This document shows, one piece after another, positions 1 to 5,589 of a stretch of DNA of 24,373 nucleotides. The stretch spans positions 1 to 24,373 of the forward strand of contig NZXU01000055.1 in assembly GCA_002698425.1 (NCBI GenBank). The letters are read 5' to 3'. Within the stretch, counting starts at the first letter, position 1. The number at the start of each line of letters is the position of its first letter. Below the pieces are notes generated by a model that ran no database searches, was not told the DNA's origin, and saw only the letters and a list, made by a program, of their open reading frames with translations. A program made the translations under genes and the position numbers. Origin of the DNA: Ahrensia sp. (GTDB lineage: Bacteria > Pseudomonadota > Alphaproteobacteria > Rhizobiales > Rhizobiaceae).

Positions 1-312
1 ACGGATCGTGCCCTCTGCCGCATCGGCCGGGTTGGTCGCGCCCATGACTTCGCGGTTCTTCGCGATGGCGTTCTCGCCTTCAAGCACCTGAACGACCGTC
101 GGGCCCGACGACATGAATTCCGTCAGTTCGCCGAAGAAGGGGCGCTCCTTGTGAACGGCGTAGAACGCCTCGGCCTGACGCTGGCTCATCCAGACGCGGC
201 GGGATGCGACGACGCGCAGGCCGGCCTCCTCCAGCATCTGGGTGATCGCGCCGGTCAGGTTGCGCGCGGTGGCGTCCGGCTTGATCATGGAAAAGGTGCG
301 CTCGATGGCCAT
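1..312 (-). CDS. ndk: Nucleoside diphosphate kinase (partial, C-terminus outside window)
   Basis: Ndk moves the gamma phosphate of ATP onto NDPs through a phosphohistidine, balancing (d)NTP pools in the cytosol. The visible 104 residues begin [14 protein letters not shown], the family N-terminus, and continue through the Kpn-loop region ([13 protein letters not shown]) to [11 protein letters not shown]. The family is about 140 residues long, so roughly 36 are cut off by the window edge. The catalytic His in the N-x-x-H-G/A-S-D-S motif lies in that missing part and cannot be checked here. The ATG at 310-312 has an AGAGGA ribosome binding site about 7 nt upstream, and a sigma70-type promoter sits at 362-390. 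The gene is divergent from the DinB-fold gene at 437. Identification is secure from sequence. Confidence 0.97.
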   Translation of the reverse strand, partial: MAIERTFSMIKPDATARNLTGAITQMLEEAGLRVVASRRVWMSQRQAEAFYAVHKERPFFGELTEFMSSGPTVVQVLEGENAIAKNREVMGATNPADAAEGTIR

Positions 313-361
313 GGGATAGTCCTCTTGGTCGTGATAGGGGGAGAAAACGAAATTCGGGCGG

Positions 362-390
362 TCTATAGCCGCCCGGATTGCGCTTGCCAA
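362..390 (-). promoter_or_regulatory. Putative sigma70-type promoter of ndk
   Basis: On the minus strand TTGGCA (385-390) is separated by exactly 17 nt from TATAGA (362-367). That is 5/6 and 4/6 matches to the vegetative consensus. Transcription would start near 355, giving a leader of about 43 nt before the ndk ATG. It is a prediction from sequence only. Confidence 0.6.
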
Positions 391-436
391 GGGGCCCAAG
401 GCATCATGCCGCGGCCCGTTCGAAAGGGGACAGGCA

Positions 437-955
437 ATGGACGGAACACGCCACTACCGCATGTTTGCGGCCTATAATCGCTGGGCGAACGGACGGCTCT
501 ACGACGCGGCAGAACTGCTGTCCGACGAGGAGTGGGAACGCGACGTGCGCGCCTTCTTCGGATCCATGTGCGGCACGCTCAACCATATCCTCGTAGCCGA
601 CCGCATCTGGATGAACCGTTTCACGGGCACCGGCGAAACGCACACGGTTCTGAGCGACCTGCCGCATCCGGATTTCGGCGAATTGCGCCGGGAGCGCGGC
701 GCCATGGACGACCGCATCGCCGACTGGGCCGACACGCTGGACGACGCGACGCTGGAGGGGCTGTTCTCCTATGTGCCGGTCACCAATCCAAAGGAAGTGA
801 CCCAGCCGCTCGCCCCTGCCCTGGCGCATTTCTTCAACCACCAGACGCATCATCGCGGCCATGCGCACATGATCCTGTCCGTCCTCGGACACGAACCTCC
901 GCCGCTCGATCTCATCTATTTCCTGCGGAGCGAGGACGGCCAGGCGTTCGGCTGA
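437..955 (+). CDS. DinB-family (DinB/YfiT-like four-helix bundle) protein
   Basis: This 172-residue protein has the DinB-like fold signature: an N-terminal YNRWANGRL helix, a central [11 protein letters not shown] helix carrying H50, and a late [12 protein letters not shown] helix. H50 together with H135 and H139 would form the usual metal-binding triad. Length and spacing are normal for the family. Members include bacillithiol- or mycothiol-dependent transferases and many uncharacterised damage-inducible proteins, so the reaction cannot be given. The ATG at 437 is preceded by AAGGGGACAGGCA, an acceptable ribosome binding site. The gene stands alone, divergent from ndk, with a terminator-like hairpin just after the stop. 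The fold is confident and the function is unknown. Confidence 0.9.
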   Translation: MDGTRHYRMFAAYNRWANGRLYDAAELLSDEEWERDVRAFFGSMCGTLNHILVADRIWMNRFTGTGETHTVLSDLPHPDFGELRRERGAMDDRIADWADTLDDATLEGLFSYVPVTNPKEVTQPLAPALAHFFNHQTHHRGHAHMILSVLGHEPPPLDLIYFLRSEDGQAFG

Positions 956-962
956 CATGGCG

Positions 963-990
963 CGAACGCGGCGCAACGGCCCGTTCGTTT
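963..990 (+). terminator. Putative intrinsic terminator after the DinB-fold gene
   Basis: CGAACG (963-968) pairs with CGTTCG (982-987). An inner GGC/GCC pair closes a 6-nt loop, one C is bulged at 969, and TTT follows at 988-990. It starts 8 nt after the stop codon. The T-run is short, so efficiency is uncertain. Confidence 0.5.
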
Positions 991-1008
991 ACCCTTCATT
1001 AGCCATGA

Positions 1009-1034
1009 CATGCCGCGACATGGAACGCGGCATG
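1009..1034 (+). repeat. Perfect 9-bp inverted repeat, first leader stem-loop
   Basis: CATGCCGCG (1009-1017) and CGCGGCATG (1026-1034) are exact reverse complements around an 8-nt loop, ACATGGAA. The element lies upstream of the 62-codon ORF at 1103 and could form a stable hairpin in its leader RNA or act as a DNA operator. Confidence 0.6.
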
Positions 1035-1055
1035 CAACCCTGCATTGTGCCTTGA

Positions 1056-1078
1056 ACCGCGGACATGACGGCCGCGGT
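1056..1078 (+). repeat. Perfect 7-bp inverted repeat, second leader stem-loop
   Basis: ACCGCGG (1056-1062) and CCGCGGT (1072-1078) are exact reverse complements around a 9-nt loop, ACATGACGG. The loop begins with the same ACATG as the loop of the first hairpin. It ends 12 nt before the ribosome binding site of the ORF at 1103. Confidence 0.55.
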
Positions 1079-1102
1079 GCAACGATGACAGGAGACGTGA
1101 AT

Positions 1103-1291
1103 ATGCCAGTTGCGAGCAAACTCTGCGAGATGCTTGAGCGGGCTTGTACTTTTCCCGTCGGTATTCCCGCATACAAGGTCGATCCGAATGTGATGAAGAG
1201 ATTCGACTTCGCACAGGACCGCGGTTCGCAGGTTTCTGCGTCGAGCGTCGGCCCCTCGGACGACCGGGAGAGTCGTTTTTCGCGCGAATGA
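1103..1291 (+). CDS. Small orphan protein, 62 residues
   Basis: The ORF reads MPVASKLCEMLERACTF and ends in a polar Ser/Asp/Arg/Glu-rich tail. I recognise no family. Support comes from context. AGGAGA at 1090-1095 lies 7 nt before the ATG at 1103, the most canonical ribosome binding site in this part of the window. Two stem-loops precede it, and a strong intrinsic terminator follows 26 nt after the stop, so the whole looks like a complete short transcription unit. The N-terminal third could form an amphipathic helix with two Cys (C8, C15). There is no signal peptide or membrane segment. An in-frame ATG at 1010 would run through both hairpins and has no ribosome binding site, so I prefer 1103. 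It could be non-coding leader sequence if homologues do not conserve the frame. Confidence 0.5.
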   Translation: MPVASKLCEMLERACTFPVGIPAYKVDPNVMKRFDFAQDRGSQVSASSVGPSDDRESRFSRE

Positions 1292-1317
1292 TTTGCGCGG
1301 AAATGACAATGAACCGA

Positions 1318-1349
1318 GGACGGACCGCCGCTTGGCGGCCCGTCCTTTC
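1318..1349 (+). terminator. Strong intrinsic terminator of the 62-codon unit
   Basis: GGACGG (1318-1323) pairs with CCGTCC (1340-1345). After one A/C mismatch, CCGCC (1325-1329) pairs with GGCGG (1334-1338) around a GCTT loop. TTTCT follows. This is an 11-pair GC-rich stem with a short T-tract. Confidence 0.75.
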
Positions 1350-1394
1350 TGGATTCGATCCAGTGTAGAGCAAATACTCACCTGCGCGATATTT

Positions 1395-1454
1395 CAATAT
1401 AGAATCCTATATTGGGACATTAATCGATATAATGGTCATTATATTAACCGTTAA
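1395..1454. promoter_or_regulatory. AT-rich palindrome cluster, candidate operator region
   Basis: Three perfect inverted repeats follow one another. CAATATAG (1395-1402) and CTATATTG (1407-1414) have a 4-nt centre. ATATAATG (1427-1434) and CATTATAT (1437-1444) have a 2-nt centre. TTAAC (1444-1448) and GTTAA (1450-1454) have a 1-nt centre. A GAATC, the GANTC motif methylated by CcrM in alphaproteobacteria, spans 1402-1406 at the centre of the first palindrome. The region is strikingly AT-rich compared with everything around it. It lies upstream of the TATAAT at 1480 and would suit one or more dimeric regulators, or an AT-preferring silencer such as a MucR/Ros-type protein. The binding protein is inference. 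Confidence 0.5.
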
Positions 1455-1479
1455 AACCAGTAATACACTCTCACGCAAA

Positions 1480-1485
1480 TATAAT
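1480..1485 (+). promoter_or_regulatory. Putative -10 box (TATAAT) for the repeat protein
   Basis: A perfect TATAAT lies 80 nt before the ATG at 1565. At 16-18 nt upstream there is no recognisable -35 hexamer (sequence around CCAGTA). That fits an activator-dependent or repressed promoter using the palindromes at 1395-1454. The start site would be near 1492, giving a leader of about 70 nt. Confidence 0.45.
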
Positions 1486-1505
1486 CTGAACCTATTTTCT
1501 CCCCC

Positions 1506-1563
1506 GTCATTCTCCTTCCATGTCCGCGCGGATTGTTGCGGGCGCAAAACCTGGGAGAATGAC
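1506..1563 (+). promoter_or_regulatory. Candidate translation switch: 10-bp stem covering the ribosome binding site
   Basis: GTCATTCTCC (1506-1515) is the exact reverse complement of GGAGAATGAC (1554-1563), with 38 nt between. The right arm contains most of the GGGAGA ribosome binding site (1553-1558) and ends 1 nt before the ATG at 1565. In the mRNA this stem would hide the ribosome binding site. The intervening loop can form a smaller stem, TTGC/GCAA around GGGC. Pairing is seen in sequence; a regulatory role is inference. Confidence 0.5.
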
Positions 1564-1564
1564 C

Positions 1565-2104
1565 ATGAAGACCATGAACCGAAATATCTCCGCCCTGTTG
1601 ATTGGCGCGAGCGCAATCGTTTTCTCCGTGCCGGCCGGTGCGCAGGTCGGTGTGTCCGTGGGTGGCGGTGATGACGGTGGCGTCAGCGCCGATGTCGGCG
1701 CCAGTATGGGCGGCAGCGATGGCGTGAATGCCGATGTGAGCGCCGATATCGGCGGCGGTAGCGGCGTCGATGCGGATGCGACCGCTTCGATCGGCGGCTC
1801 AGACGGCGTGAACGCCGATGTCGACGCGACTATCGGCGGCGGAAGCGGCGCCAATGCCAATGTTGACGCGAATGTCGGTGGCGAAAACGGTGTCGATGCC
1901 GATGTCGGCCTGAGCCTTGGCGGCCTGCTTGGCGGTGGCGGCACTGGCGGCGCCGGCGGCGGCAATGCCGACGCCGAAGATATTGTCGCGTCGATGTCCG
2001 GTAGCGAAATTGCGAAGTATCGCAAGCCGTGCCGGGGCATCGTCAGCGACAAGAGCTACTCGGCCGAACTTCGCCAGCTCTGCAGCCTCATCCTGCAGCG
2101 CTAG
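1565..2104 (+). CDS. Secreted Gly/Asp-rich tandem-repeat protein, function unknown
   Basis: This is a 179-residue protein with a typical Sec signal peptide (MKTMNRN, then a hydrophobic core) and predicted cleavage at AGA|QVG after residue 26. Residues 40-123 are six tandem 14-residue units of the form [VA]-x-A-[DN]-[VA]-x-[AS]-x-hydrophobic-GG-x-x-G. A shorter degenerate unit precedes them and a Gly-rich spacer follows (124-134). The tail (150-179) is different: basic, helical and with two Cys (C156, C173) that could form a disulfide. The repeats alternate small/hydrophobic and acidic residues with GG turns, which suggests a beta-solenoid. GGSGVDAD resembles part of an RTX unit but has the wrong period. 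I chose ATG 1565 because GGGAGA lies 6 nt upstream; ATGs at 1559 and 1574 are alternatives. Similar proteins are, from memory, common but uncharacterised in Hyphomicrobiales. Confidence 0.85.
   Translation: MKTMNRNISALLIGASAIVFSVPAGAQVGVSVGGGDDGGVSADVGASMGGSDGVNADVSADIGGGSGVDADATASIGGSDGVNADVDATIGGGSGANANVDANVGGENGVDADVGLSLGGLLGGGGTGGAGGGNADAEDIVASMSGSEIAKYRKPCRGIVSDKSYSAELRQLCSLILQR
1682..1933 (+). repeat. Six tandem 42-bp coding repeats
   Basis: The six 14-codon units of the secreted protein run back to back in register. They differ mainly at third positions and at a few codons, for example GGCGTGAATGCC against GGCGTGAACGCC. This indicates old duplication kept by selection on the protein rather than recent expansion. 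Confidence 0.8.
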
Positions 2105-2125
2105 AAGCGCATACCCATGAACAAT

Positions 2126-2151
2126 CGGGCCGCCCCCGAGCGGCCCGTTTT
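2126..2151 (+). terminator. Intrinsic terminator of the repeat-protein gene
   Basis: CGGGCCGC (2126-2133) pairs perfectly with GCGGCCCG (2140-2147) around a 6-nt loop and is followed by TTTT. It lies 22 nt after the stop codon and separates this unit from the ABC-F gene. Confidence 0.8.
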
Positions 2152-2169
2152 CCTTCCTGCTTCGGCTTG

Positions 2170-2187
2170 CGAAACGAAGACGTTTCG
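2170..2187 (+). repeat. Hairpin just upstream of the ABC-F start
   Basis: CGAAACG (2170-2176) and CGTTTCG (2181-2187) are exact reverse complements around AAGA. The element ends 14 nt before the ATG at 2202, where no good ribosome binding site is visible. It could be an operator or an mRNA leader structure. Confidence 0.4.
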
Positions 2188-2201
2188 GCCACAAGCCCGC
2201 C

Positions 2202-4094
2202 ATGCTGCAAATCTCAGATCTCACATTCCGCATGATGGGCCGCCCCCTGTTCGAGGGCGCCAGCGCCGTCGTGCCCGAAGGCATGAAAGTCGGCCTTGTC
2301 GGCCGCAACGGCACCGGCAAGACGACGCTGTTCAAGATGATGACGGGCGAGTTGGCGCCGGAAAGCGGTTCCATCGAAATGCCGAAGGGGTTGCGGATCG
2401 GCCAGGTCGCGCAGGAGGCGCCCGGCACGGAACAGACGCTGCTGGAGGTCGTGCTCGCCGCCGACACTGAACGCACCGCCCTGCTGGCGGAAGCGGAGAC
2501 GGCGACCGATCCGGATCGCATCGCCGCCATCCATGTCCGGCTCACCGATATCGACGCCCATTCCGCCGAGGCGCGGGCCGGCGCGATCCTCAACGGGCTC
2601 GGCTTCAATGCGCAGGCGCAGGCGATGCCCTGCTCGTCCTTTTCCGGCGGCTGGCGCATGCGCGTCGCGCTGGCCGCGGTGATGTTTTCCCAGCCCGACC
2701 TGCTGATGCTCGACGAGCCGACCAACTATCTGGACCTGGAAGGCACGCTGTGGCTGGAAAACTACGTGCAGCGCTACCCGCACACCGTCGTCATCATCAG
2801 CCATGACCGCGACCTGCTGAACTCGACGACCAATGCGATCCTGCATCTGGAGAACCGCAAGCTCACCTTCTATCGCGGCAATTACGACCAGTTCGCGCGC
2901 GCCCGCGCCGAGCGGCTGATGCAGGCGACCAAGATGGCGGAGAAGCAGGCCGCCAAGCGCAAGCACATGGAGGCGTTCGTCGAGCGCTTCCGGGCCAAGG
3001 CGTCGAAGGCGCGGCAGGCGCAAAGCCGCCTGAAGGCGCTGGAGAAGATGGCGCAGATCGACATCGCGGTCGACAGCGACGTGCAGCCGATCCGCCTGCC
3101 CTCGCCCGAGCGCCAGCCGGCCTCGCCAATCATCGCGATGGAGGGCGTCGGCGCCGGCTATGTCGAGGACAAGCCGATCCTGCAGCATCTCAACCTGCGC
3201 ATCGACAATGACGACCGGATCGCGCTGCTCGGCGCAAACGGCAACGGCAAGTCGACCTTCGCCAAGCTTGTCGCCAACCGGCTTGCGCCGATGGGCGGCA
3301 GGGTGACCCGGGCGGACAAGCTGCGCATCGCCATGTTCGCGCAGCACCAGCTCGACGACCTCGTGCCCGAACAGACGCCCTATGAGCATGTGCGGGCCCT
3401 GATGCCGGACCAGCCGGAATCGAAGGTGCGCGCGCGCGTCGCGCAGATCGGGCTCGGCGGCGACCGGATGAACACGAAGGCGAAGGATCTGTCGGGCGGC
3501 GAACGCGCGCGGCTGCTGATCGGCCTCGTCACCTTCGACGCGCCGCATCTCTTGATCCTCGACGAGCCGACCAACCATCTCGATATCGACAGCCGCGCCG
3601 CGCTCGCCGAAGCGCTGAACGACTACAAGGGCGCCGTCATCCTGATCAGCCACGACCGGCACCTGATCGAGGCCTGCGTCGAACGCCTGTGGCTGGTGCA
3701 TGACGGCGGCGTCGAGCCTTATGACGACGACCTCGAAGCCTATCGCAAGCTGATCCTGAAAGGCCCGGCGAAATCCGGTTCGGCCGATAACGGCACGGCA
3801 ACCGGCGGACCGTCGCTGTCCGGTAAGGAGAAGCGCAAACAGGCCGCCGCGCGGCGGCAGGAATACGCGCCGCTGAAGAAGAAGATTCAGGATTTCGAGA
3901 CCCGGATCGACAAGGCCCAGAAGGAAATCAAGGCGATCGAGGCGGACATGACCCGGCCGGAAACCCTCGACGATGCGGACAAGGTGATCGAATTGTCGAA
4001 GAAACGCGGCTATCTCGAAAGCCGCATCGCCGAATGGGAAGAGAGCTGGATGGACCTGTCCGCAGAATATGAAGAGGCGATGGCGGATTTCTGA
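2202..4094 (+). CDS. yheS: ABC-F family ATPase, YheS type
   Basis: This 630-residue soluble protein has two ABC ATPase domains and no membrane domain. Domain 1 has Walker A GRNGTGKT (34-41), signature SGGWRMRV (148-155) and Walker B LLMLDEPTNYLD (D171/E172). A charged linker (about 235-290, RFRAKASKARQAQSR) corresponds to the tRNA-contacting linker of ABC-F proteins. Domain 2 has Walker A GANGNGKS (344-351), signature SGGERAR (431-437) and LILDEPTNHLD (D454/E455). The C-terminus (about 535-630) is a Lys/Glu-rich coiled coil. The domain 1 signature and the linker match E. coli YheS better than EttA or Uup, from memory. ABC-F proteins bind the ribosomal E site and rescue or regulate translation. 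No clear ribosome binding site precedes the ATG. The gene is monocistronic, between a terminator upstream and convergent genes downstream. Confidence 0.93.
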   Translation: MLQISDLTFRMMGRPLFEGASAVVPEGMKVGLVGRNGTGKTTLFKMMTGELAPESGSIEMPKGLRIGQVAQEAPGTEQTLLEVVLAADTERTALLAEAETATDPDRIAAIHVRLTDIDAHSAEARAGAILNGLGFNAQAQAMPCSSFSGGWRMRVALAAVMFSQPDLLMLDEPTNYLDLEGTLWLENYVQRYPHTVVIISHDRDLLNSTTNAILHLENRKLTFYRGNYDQFARARAERLMQATKMAEKQAAKRKHMEAFVERFRAKASKARQAQSRLKALEKMAQIDIAVDSDVQPIRLPSPERQPASPIIAMEGVGAGYVEDKPILQHLNLRIDNDDRIALLGANGNGKSTFAKLVANRLAPMGGRVTRADKLRIAMFAQHQLDDLVPEQTPYEHVRALMPDQPESKVRARVAQIGLGGDRMNTKAKDLSGGERARLLIGLVTFDAPHLLILDEPTNHLDIDSRAALAEALNDYKGAVILISHDRHLIEACVERLWLVHDGGVEPYDDDLEAYRKLILKGPAKSGSADNGTATGGPSLSGKEKRKQAAARRQEYAPLKKKIQDFETRIDKAQKEIKAIEADMTRPETLDDADKVIELSKKRGYLESRIAEWEESWMDLSAEYEEAMADF

Positions 4095-4107
4095 TCGCTT
4101 CGCGATC
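4093..4107. terminator. Short hairpin between convergent genes
   Basis: GATCGC (4093-4098) pairs with GCGATC (4102-4107) around TTC, in the 15-nt gap between the ABC-F stop and the stop of the minus-strand membrane protein. It could serve both strands, but neither side has a proper T-run, so this is a weak call. Confidence 0.3.
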
Positions 4108-4109
4108 GC

Positions 4110-4409
4110 TCAGTCCTTGTCGCCGTCGCGGCCCCAGGTGATGTCAGGCTCGCGCTTCTGCGGCTCCGGTTCGGGTTCCGGTTGCCTGTAGCCGATGCTG
4201 GACGTCTTCGACGGACGAGCGTCCCGCGCGTTCGAGACAGCGCCCTTGCGACGGCGGCGGCCGCCTATCGCGGCCACCAGGACGCCGACCGCGATCAGCA
4301 CGAAACCGATCGGCTGCACTTCGCTCGCCGGCAAGTCGATATCGAGATAGTCCAACCCGAATGCGGCCGCCAGTCCGGCAAGCAGGAGGATTACGCCCAG
4401 TATCCGCAT
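4110..4409 (-). CDS. Small membrane protein with two hydrophobic segments, unknown
   Basis: The 99-residue product has two predicted membrane helices: residues 1-19 (MRILGVILLLAGLAAAFGL) and about 33-50 (IGFVLIAVGVLVAAIGG). A strongly basic GGRRRRKG stretch follows, then a polar tail with a PEPEPEP run. The positive-inside rule places the RRRRK and the tail in the cytoplasm. I do not recognise a family. The gene begins 9 nt after the methyltransferase stop and ends the pepA-holC-methyltransferase run, so it is probably cotranscribed. The ATG is preceded by a G-rich stretch acting as ribosome binding site. Frame and membrane topology support it as a real gene. Confidence 0.75.
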   Translation of the reverse strand: MRILGVILLLAGLAAAFGLDYLDIDLPASEVQPIGFVLIAVGVLVAAIGGRRRRKGAVSNARDARPSKTSSIGYRQPEPEPEPQKREPDITWGRDGDKD

Positions 4410-4418
4410 CGACCCGCC

Positions 4419-5129
4419 CTACCCGGTTTTCGTCTTGCGCCAGACGGCGAAGCTGTGGGGAACCTTGCGGCCCGGCCGGTCGATGCTGAACAGGTCTTCC
4501 TCCTCCAGTTCGAAGCCGAGGCCGGCGAAGATGTGCAGCCGCGATTTCTCCAGCGGCCATGGCGGGCCGTTCGCCTCGGCGCCGTCCTCTCGCCAGCGGG
4601 CATAGACCAGCAGGCGGCCGCCGGGCTTCACCAGCGAGGCGACCGCGCCCGCCGTTTCGTCGAGCATGTCGGGGGACAGCGACTGCAGCGTGTAGCACTC
4701 GTTGACCAGATCGAAAGCGCCGCGCCATGCCTCCGGCAATTCGAAGAGATCGGCCGTCGTGTAGGTCACCGGCGAATCGGGAAAGCGTTTCTGCGCCCAG
4801 CGGATGGCGTGATCGGACAGGTCGAAACCCGTCGTGACATAGCCGGCCTCGGCCAGCGCCTCGGCATTGTCGCCAAGACCGCAGGCGATATCGACGGCAG
4901 TCAGCGCGTCGCCGCCCTTGTGGCGCACAAGCCATTCATGCAGCTTCGCCTTGGCGGCCAGATCGGCCCATGGCACCATGCCGGGATCGCCCTCGGCGCG
5001 GCGATAGACGTCCTTGAAGAAAGCCTTGCGCTCCGACACGGTATGGCTGGAGCCTTCCTCGAGAGCGTCCACCGCGCCGCGGTTCGCCGCCTGGCGCTCT
5101 CGCAAGGATTTTTCGTCTTCGATCGTCAT
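4419..5129 (-). CDS. Class I SAM-dependent methyltransferase
   Basis: This 236-residue protein has a Rossmann-type methyltransferase core. Motif I is AVDIACGLGDN (78-88), the acidic SAM-ribose binding turn is GFDLSDHAI (101-109), and the post-motif region is FDLVNECYTLQSL (139-151). KPGGRLLVYARW resembles motif III. An N-terminal SSHTVSERKAFFKDVYRRAEGDPGMVPW segment (27-54) probably caps the substrate pocket, as in small-molecule methyltransferases (TPMT/TehB-like relatives). Substrate cannot be predicted. The start ATG overlaps the holC stop by 4 nt (ATGA), so translation is likely coupled. That places it in the pepA-holC transcription unit, though no functional link to those genes is evident. 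Confidence 0.88.
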   Translation of the reverse strand: MTIEDEKSLRERQAANRGAVDALEEGSSHTVSERKAFFKDVYRRAEGDPGMVPWADLAAKAKLHEWLVRHKGGDALTAVDIACGLGDNAEALAEAGYVTTGFDLSDHAIRWAQKRFPDSPVTYTTADLFELPEAWRGAFDLVNECYTLQSLSPDMLDETAGAVASLVKPGGRLLVYARWREDGAEANGPPWPLEKSRLHIFAGLGFELEEEDLFSIDRPGRKVPHSFAVWRKTKTG

Positions 5130-5578
5130 GCGGCGCGCTCCCAGCCTCCGTCATTGCGTTGCTGGTAATAGGTGAGCGCATGGCCCGCCGCCTTCAAGCC
5201 CTTCCAGTGGCCGCGCGCTGTCGCGACCGCCTGTTCGTCAAGACCGTCGAACATCAGGACGACACGCTCGTAAATTGACAGATCTCCCGGCGGCTCCGCG
5301 CCGTCGACGATGAAGCGGATCTGCGCGCCGTTCGGATTGTCGGGCGACACGGTCAGGAAGACGGGCTGGTCTTCAGGACGCTCGTCGCCGTCGCGGCCAT
5401 GCGCGAGGAAAGTCTCGGTGCGGTAGGTCCACAGATGCCCGTCAAGCGCGTCCCGCGTCTCGGGCCGGCCAGTCTGGATCGTCGCGTTCCACCCCCTGCC
5501 GACCGACTTCTCGACCAGCGTCGGCAACGCTTCGTCGAGGGTCGATTCGGTCAGGTGATAGAAGAAGATCTCCGCCAT
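5126..5578 (-). CDS. holC: DNA polymerase III chi subunit
   Basis: The 150-residue product begins MAEIFFYHLTESTLDEALPTLVEKSVGRGWNA, the HolC pattern of a first beta strand followed by LP-L-EK--GWNA. It continues with LWTYRTETFLAHG and the late IYERVVLMFDG. Chi is a clamp-loader accessory subunit that contacts SSB and helps hand over primers; it is not an enzyme. Length is normal. I chose the ATG at 5576-5578; upstream in-frame codons lie inside the pepA end and have no family similarity. The gene follows pepA by 11 nt, the same pepA-holC order as in E. coli, and overlaps the methyltransferase start by 4 nt. Confidence 0.93.
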   Translation of the reverse strand: MAEIFFYHLTESTLDEALPTLVEKSVGRGWNATIQTGRPETRDALDGHLWTYRTETFLAHGRDGDERPEDQPVFLTVSPDNPNGAQIRFIVDGAEPPGDLSIYERVVLMFDGLDEQAVATARGHWKGLKAAGHALTYYQQRNDGGWERAA

Positions 5579-5589
5579 GGCCCCTTCGG

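Noticed and set aside
1444..1454. CtrA binding site (TTAA pair)
   Set aside because: The two TTAA are separated by 3 nt, not the 7 nt of the CtrA consensus.
1407..1616. A 69-codon minus-strand frame through the AT-rich island
   Set aside because: It covers the palindromes and leader stem, lacks a ribosome binding site and has no recognisable content.
1682..1933. Regular 42-bp repeats as a CRISPR array or satellite
   Set aside because: Units are contiguous without spacers, keep an open frame and encode a 14-residue protein repeat.
1799..2725. A 308-codon minus-strand open frame spanning the repeat protein and the ABC-F start
   Set aside because: It crosses a strong terminator and two better-supported genes and shows no domain.
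2214..3701. A 495-codon open frame antisense to the ABC-F gene
   Set aside because: No recognisable motif and full overlap with a clear two-domain ATPase.
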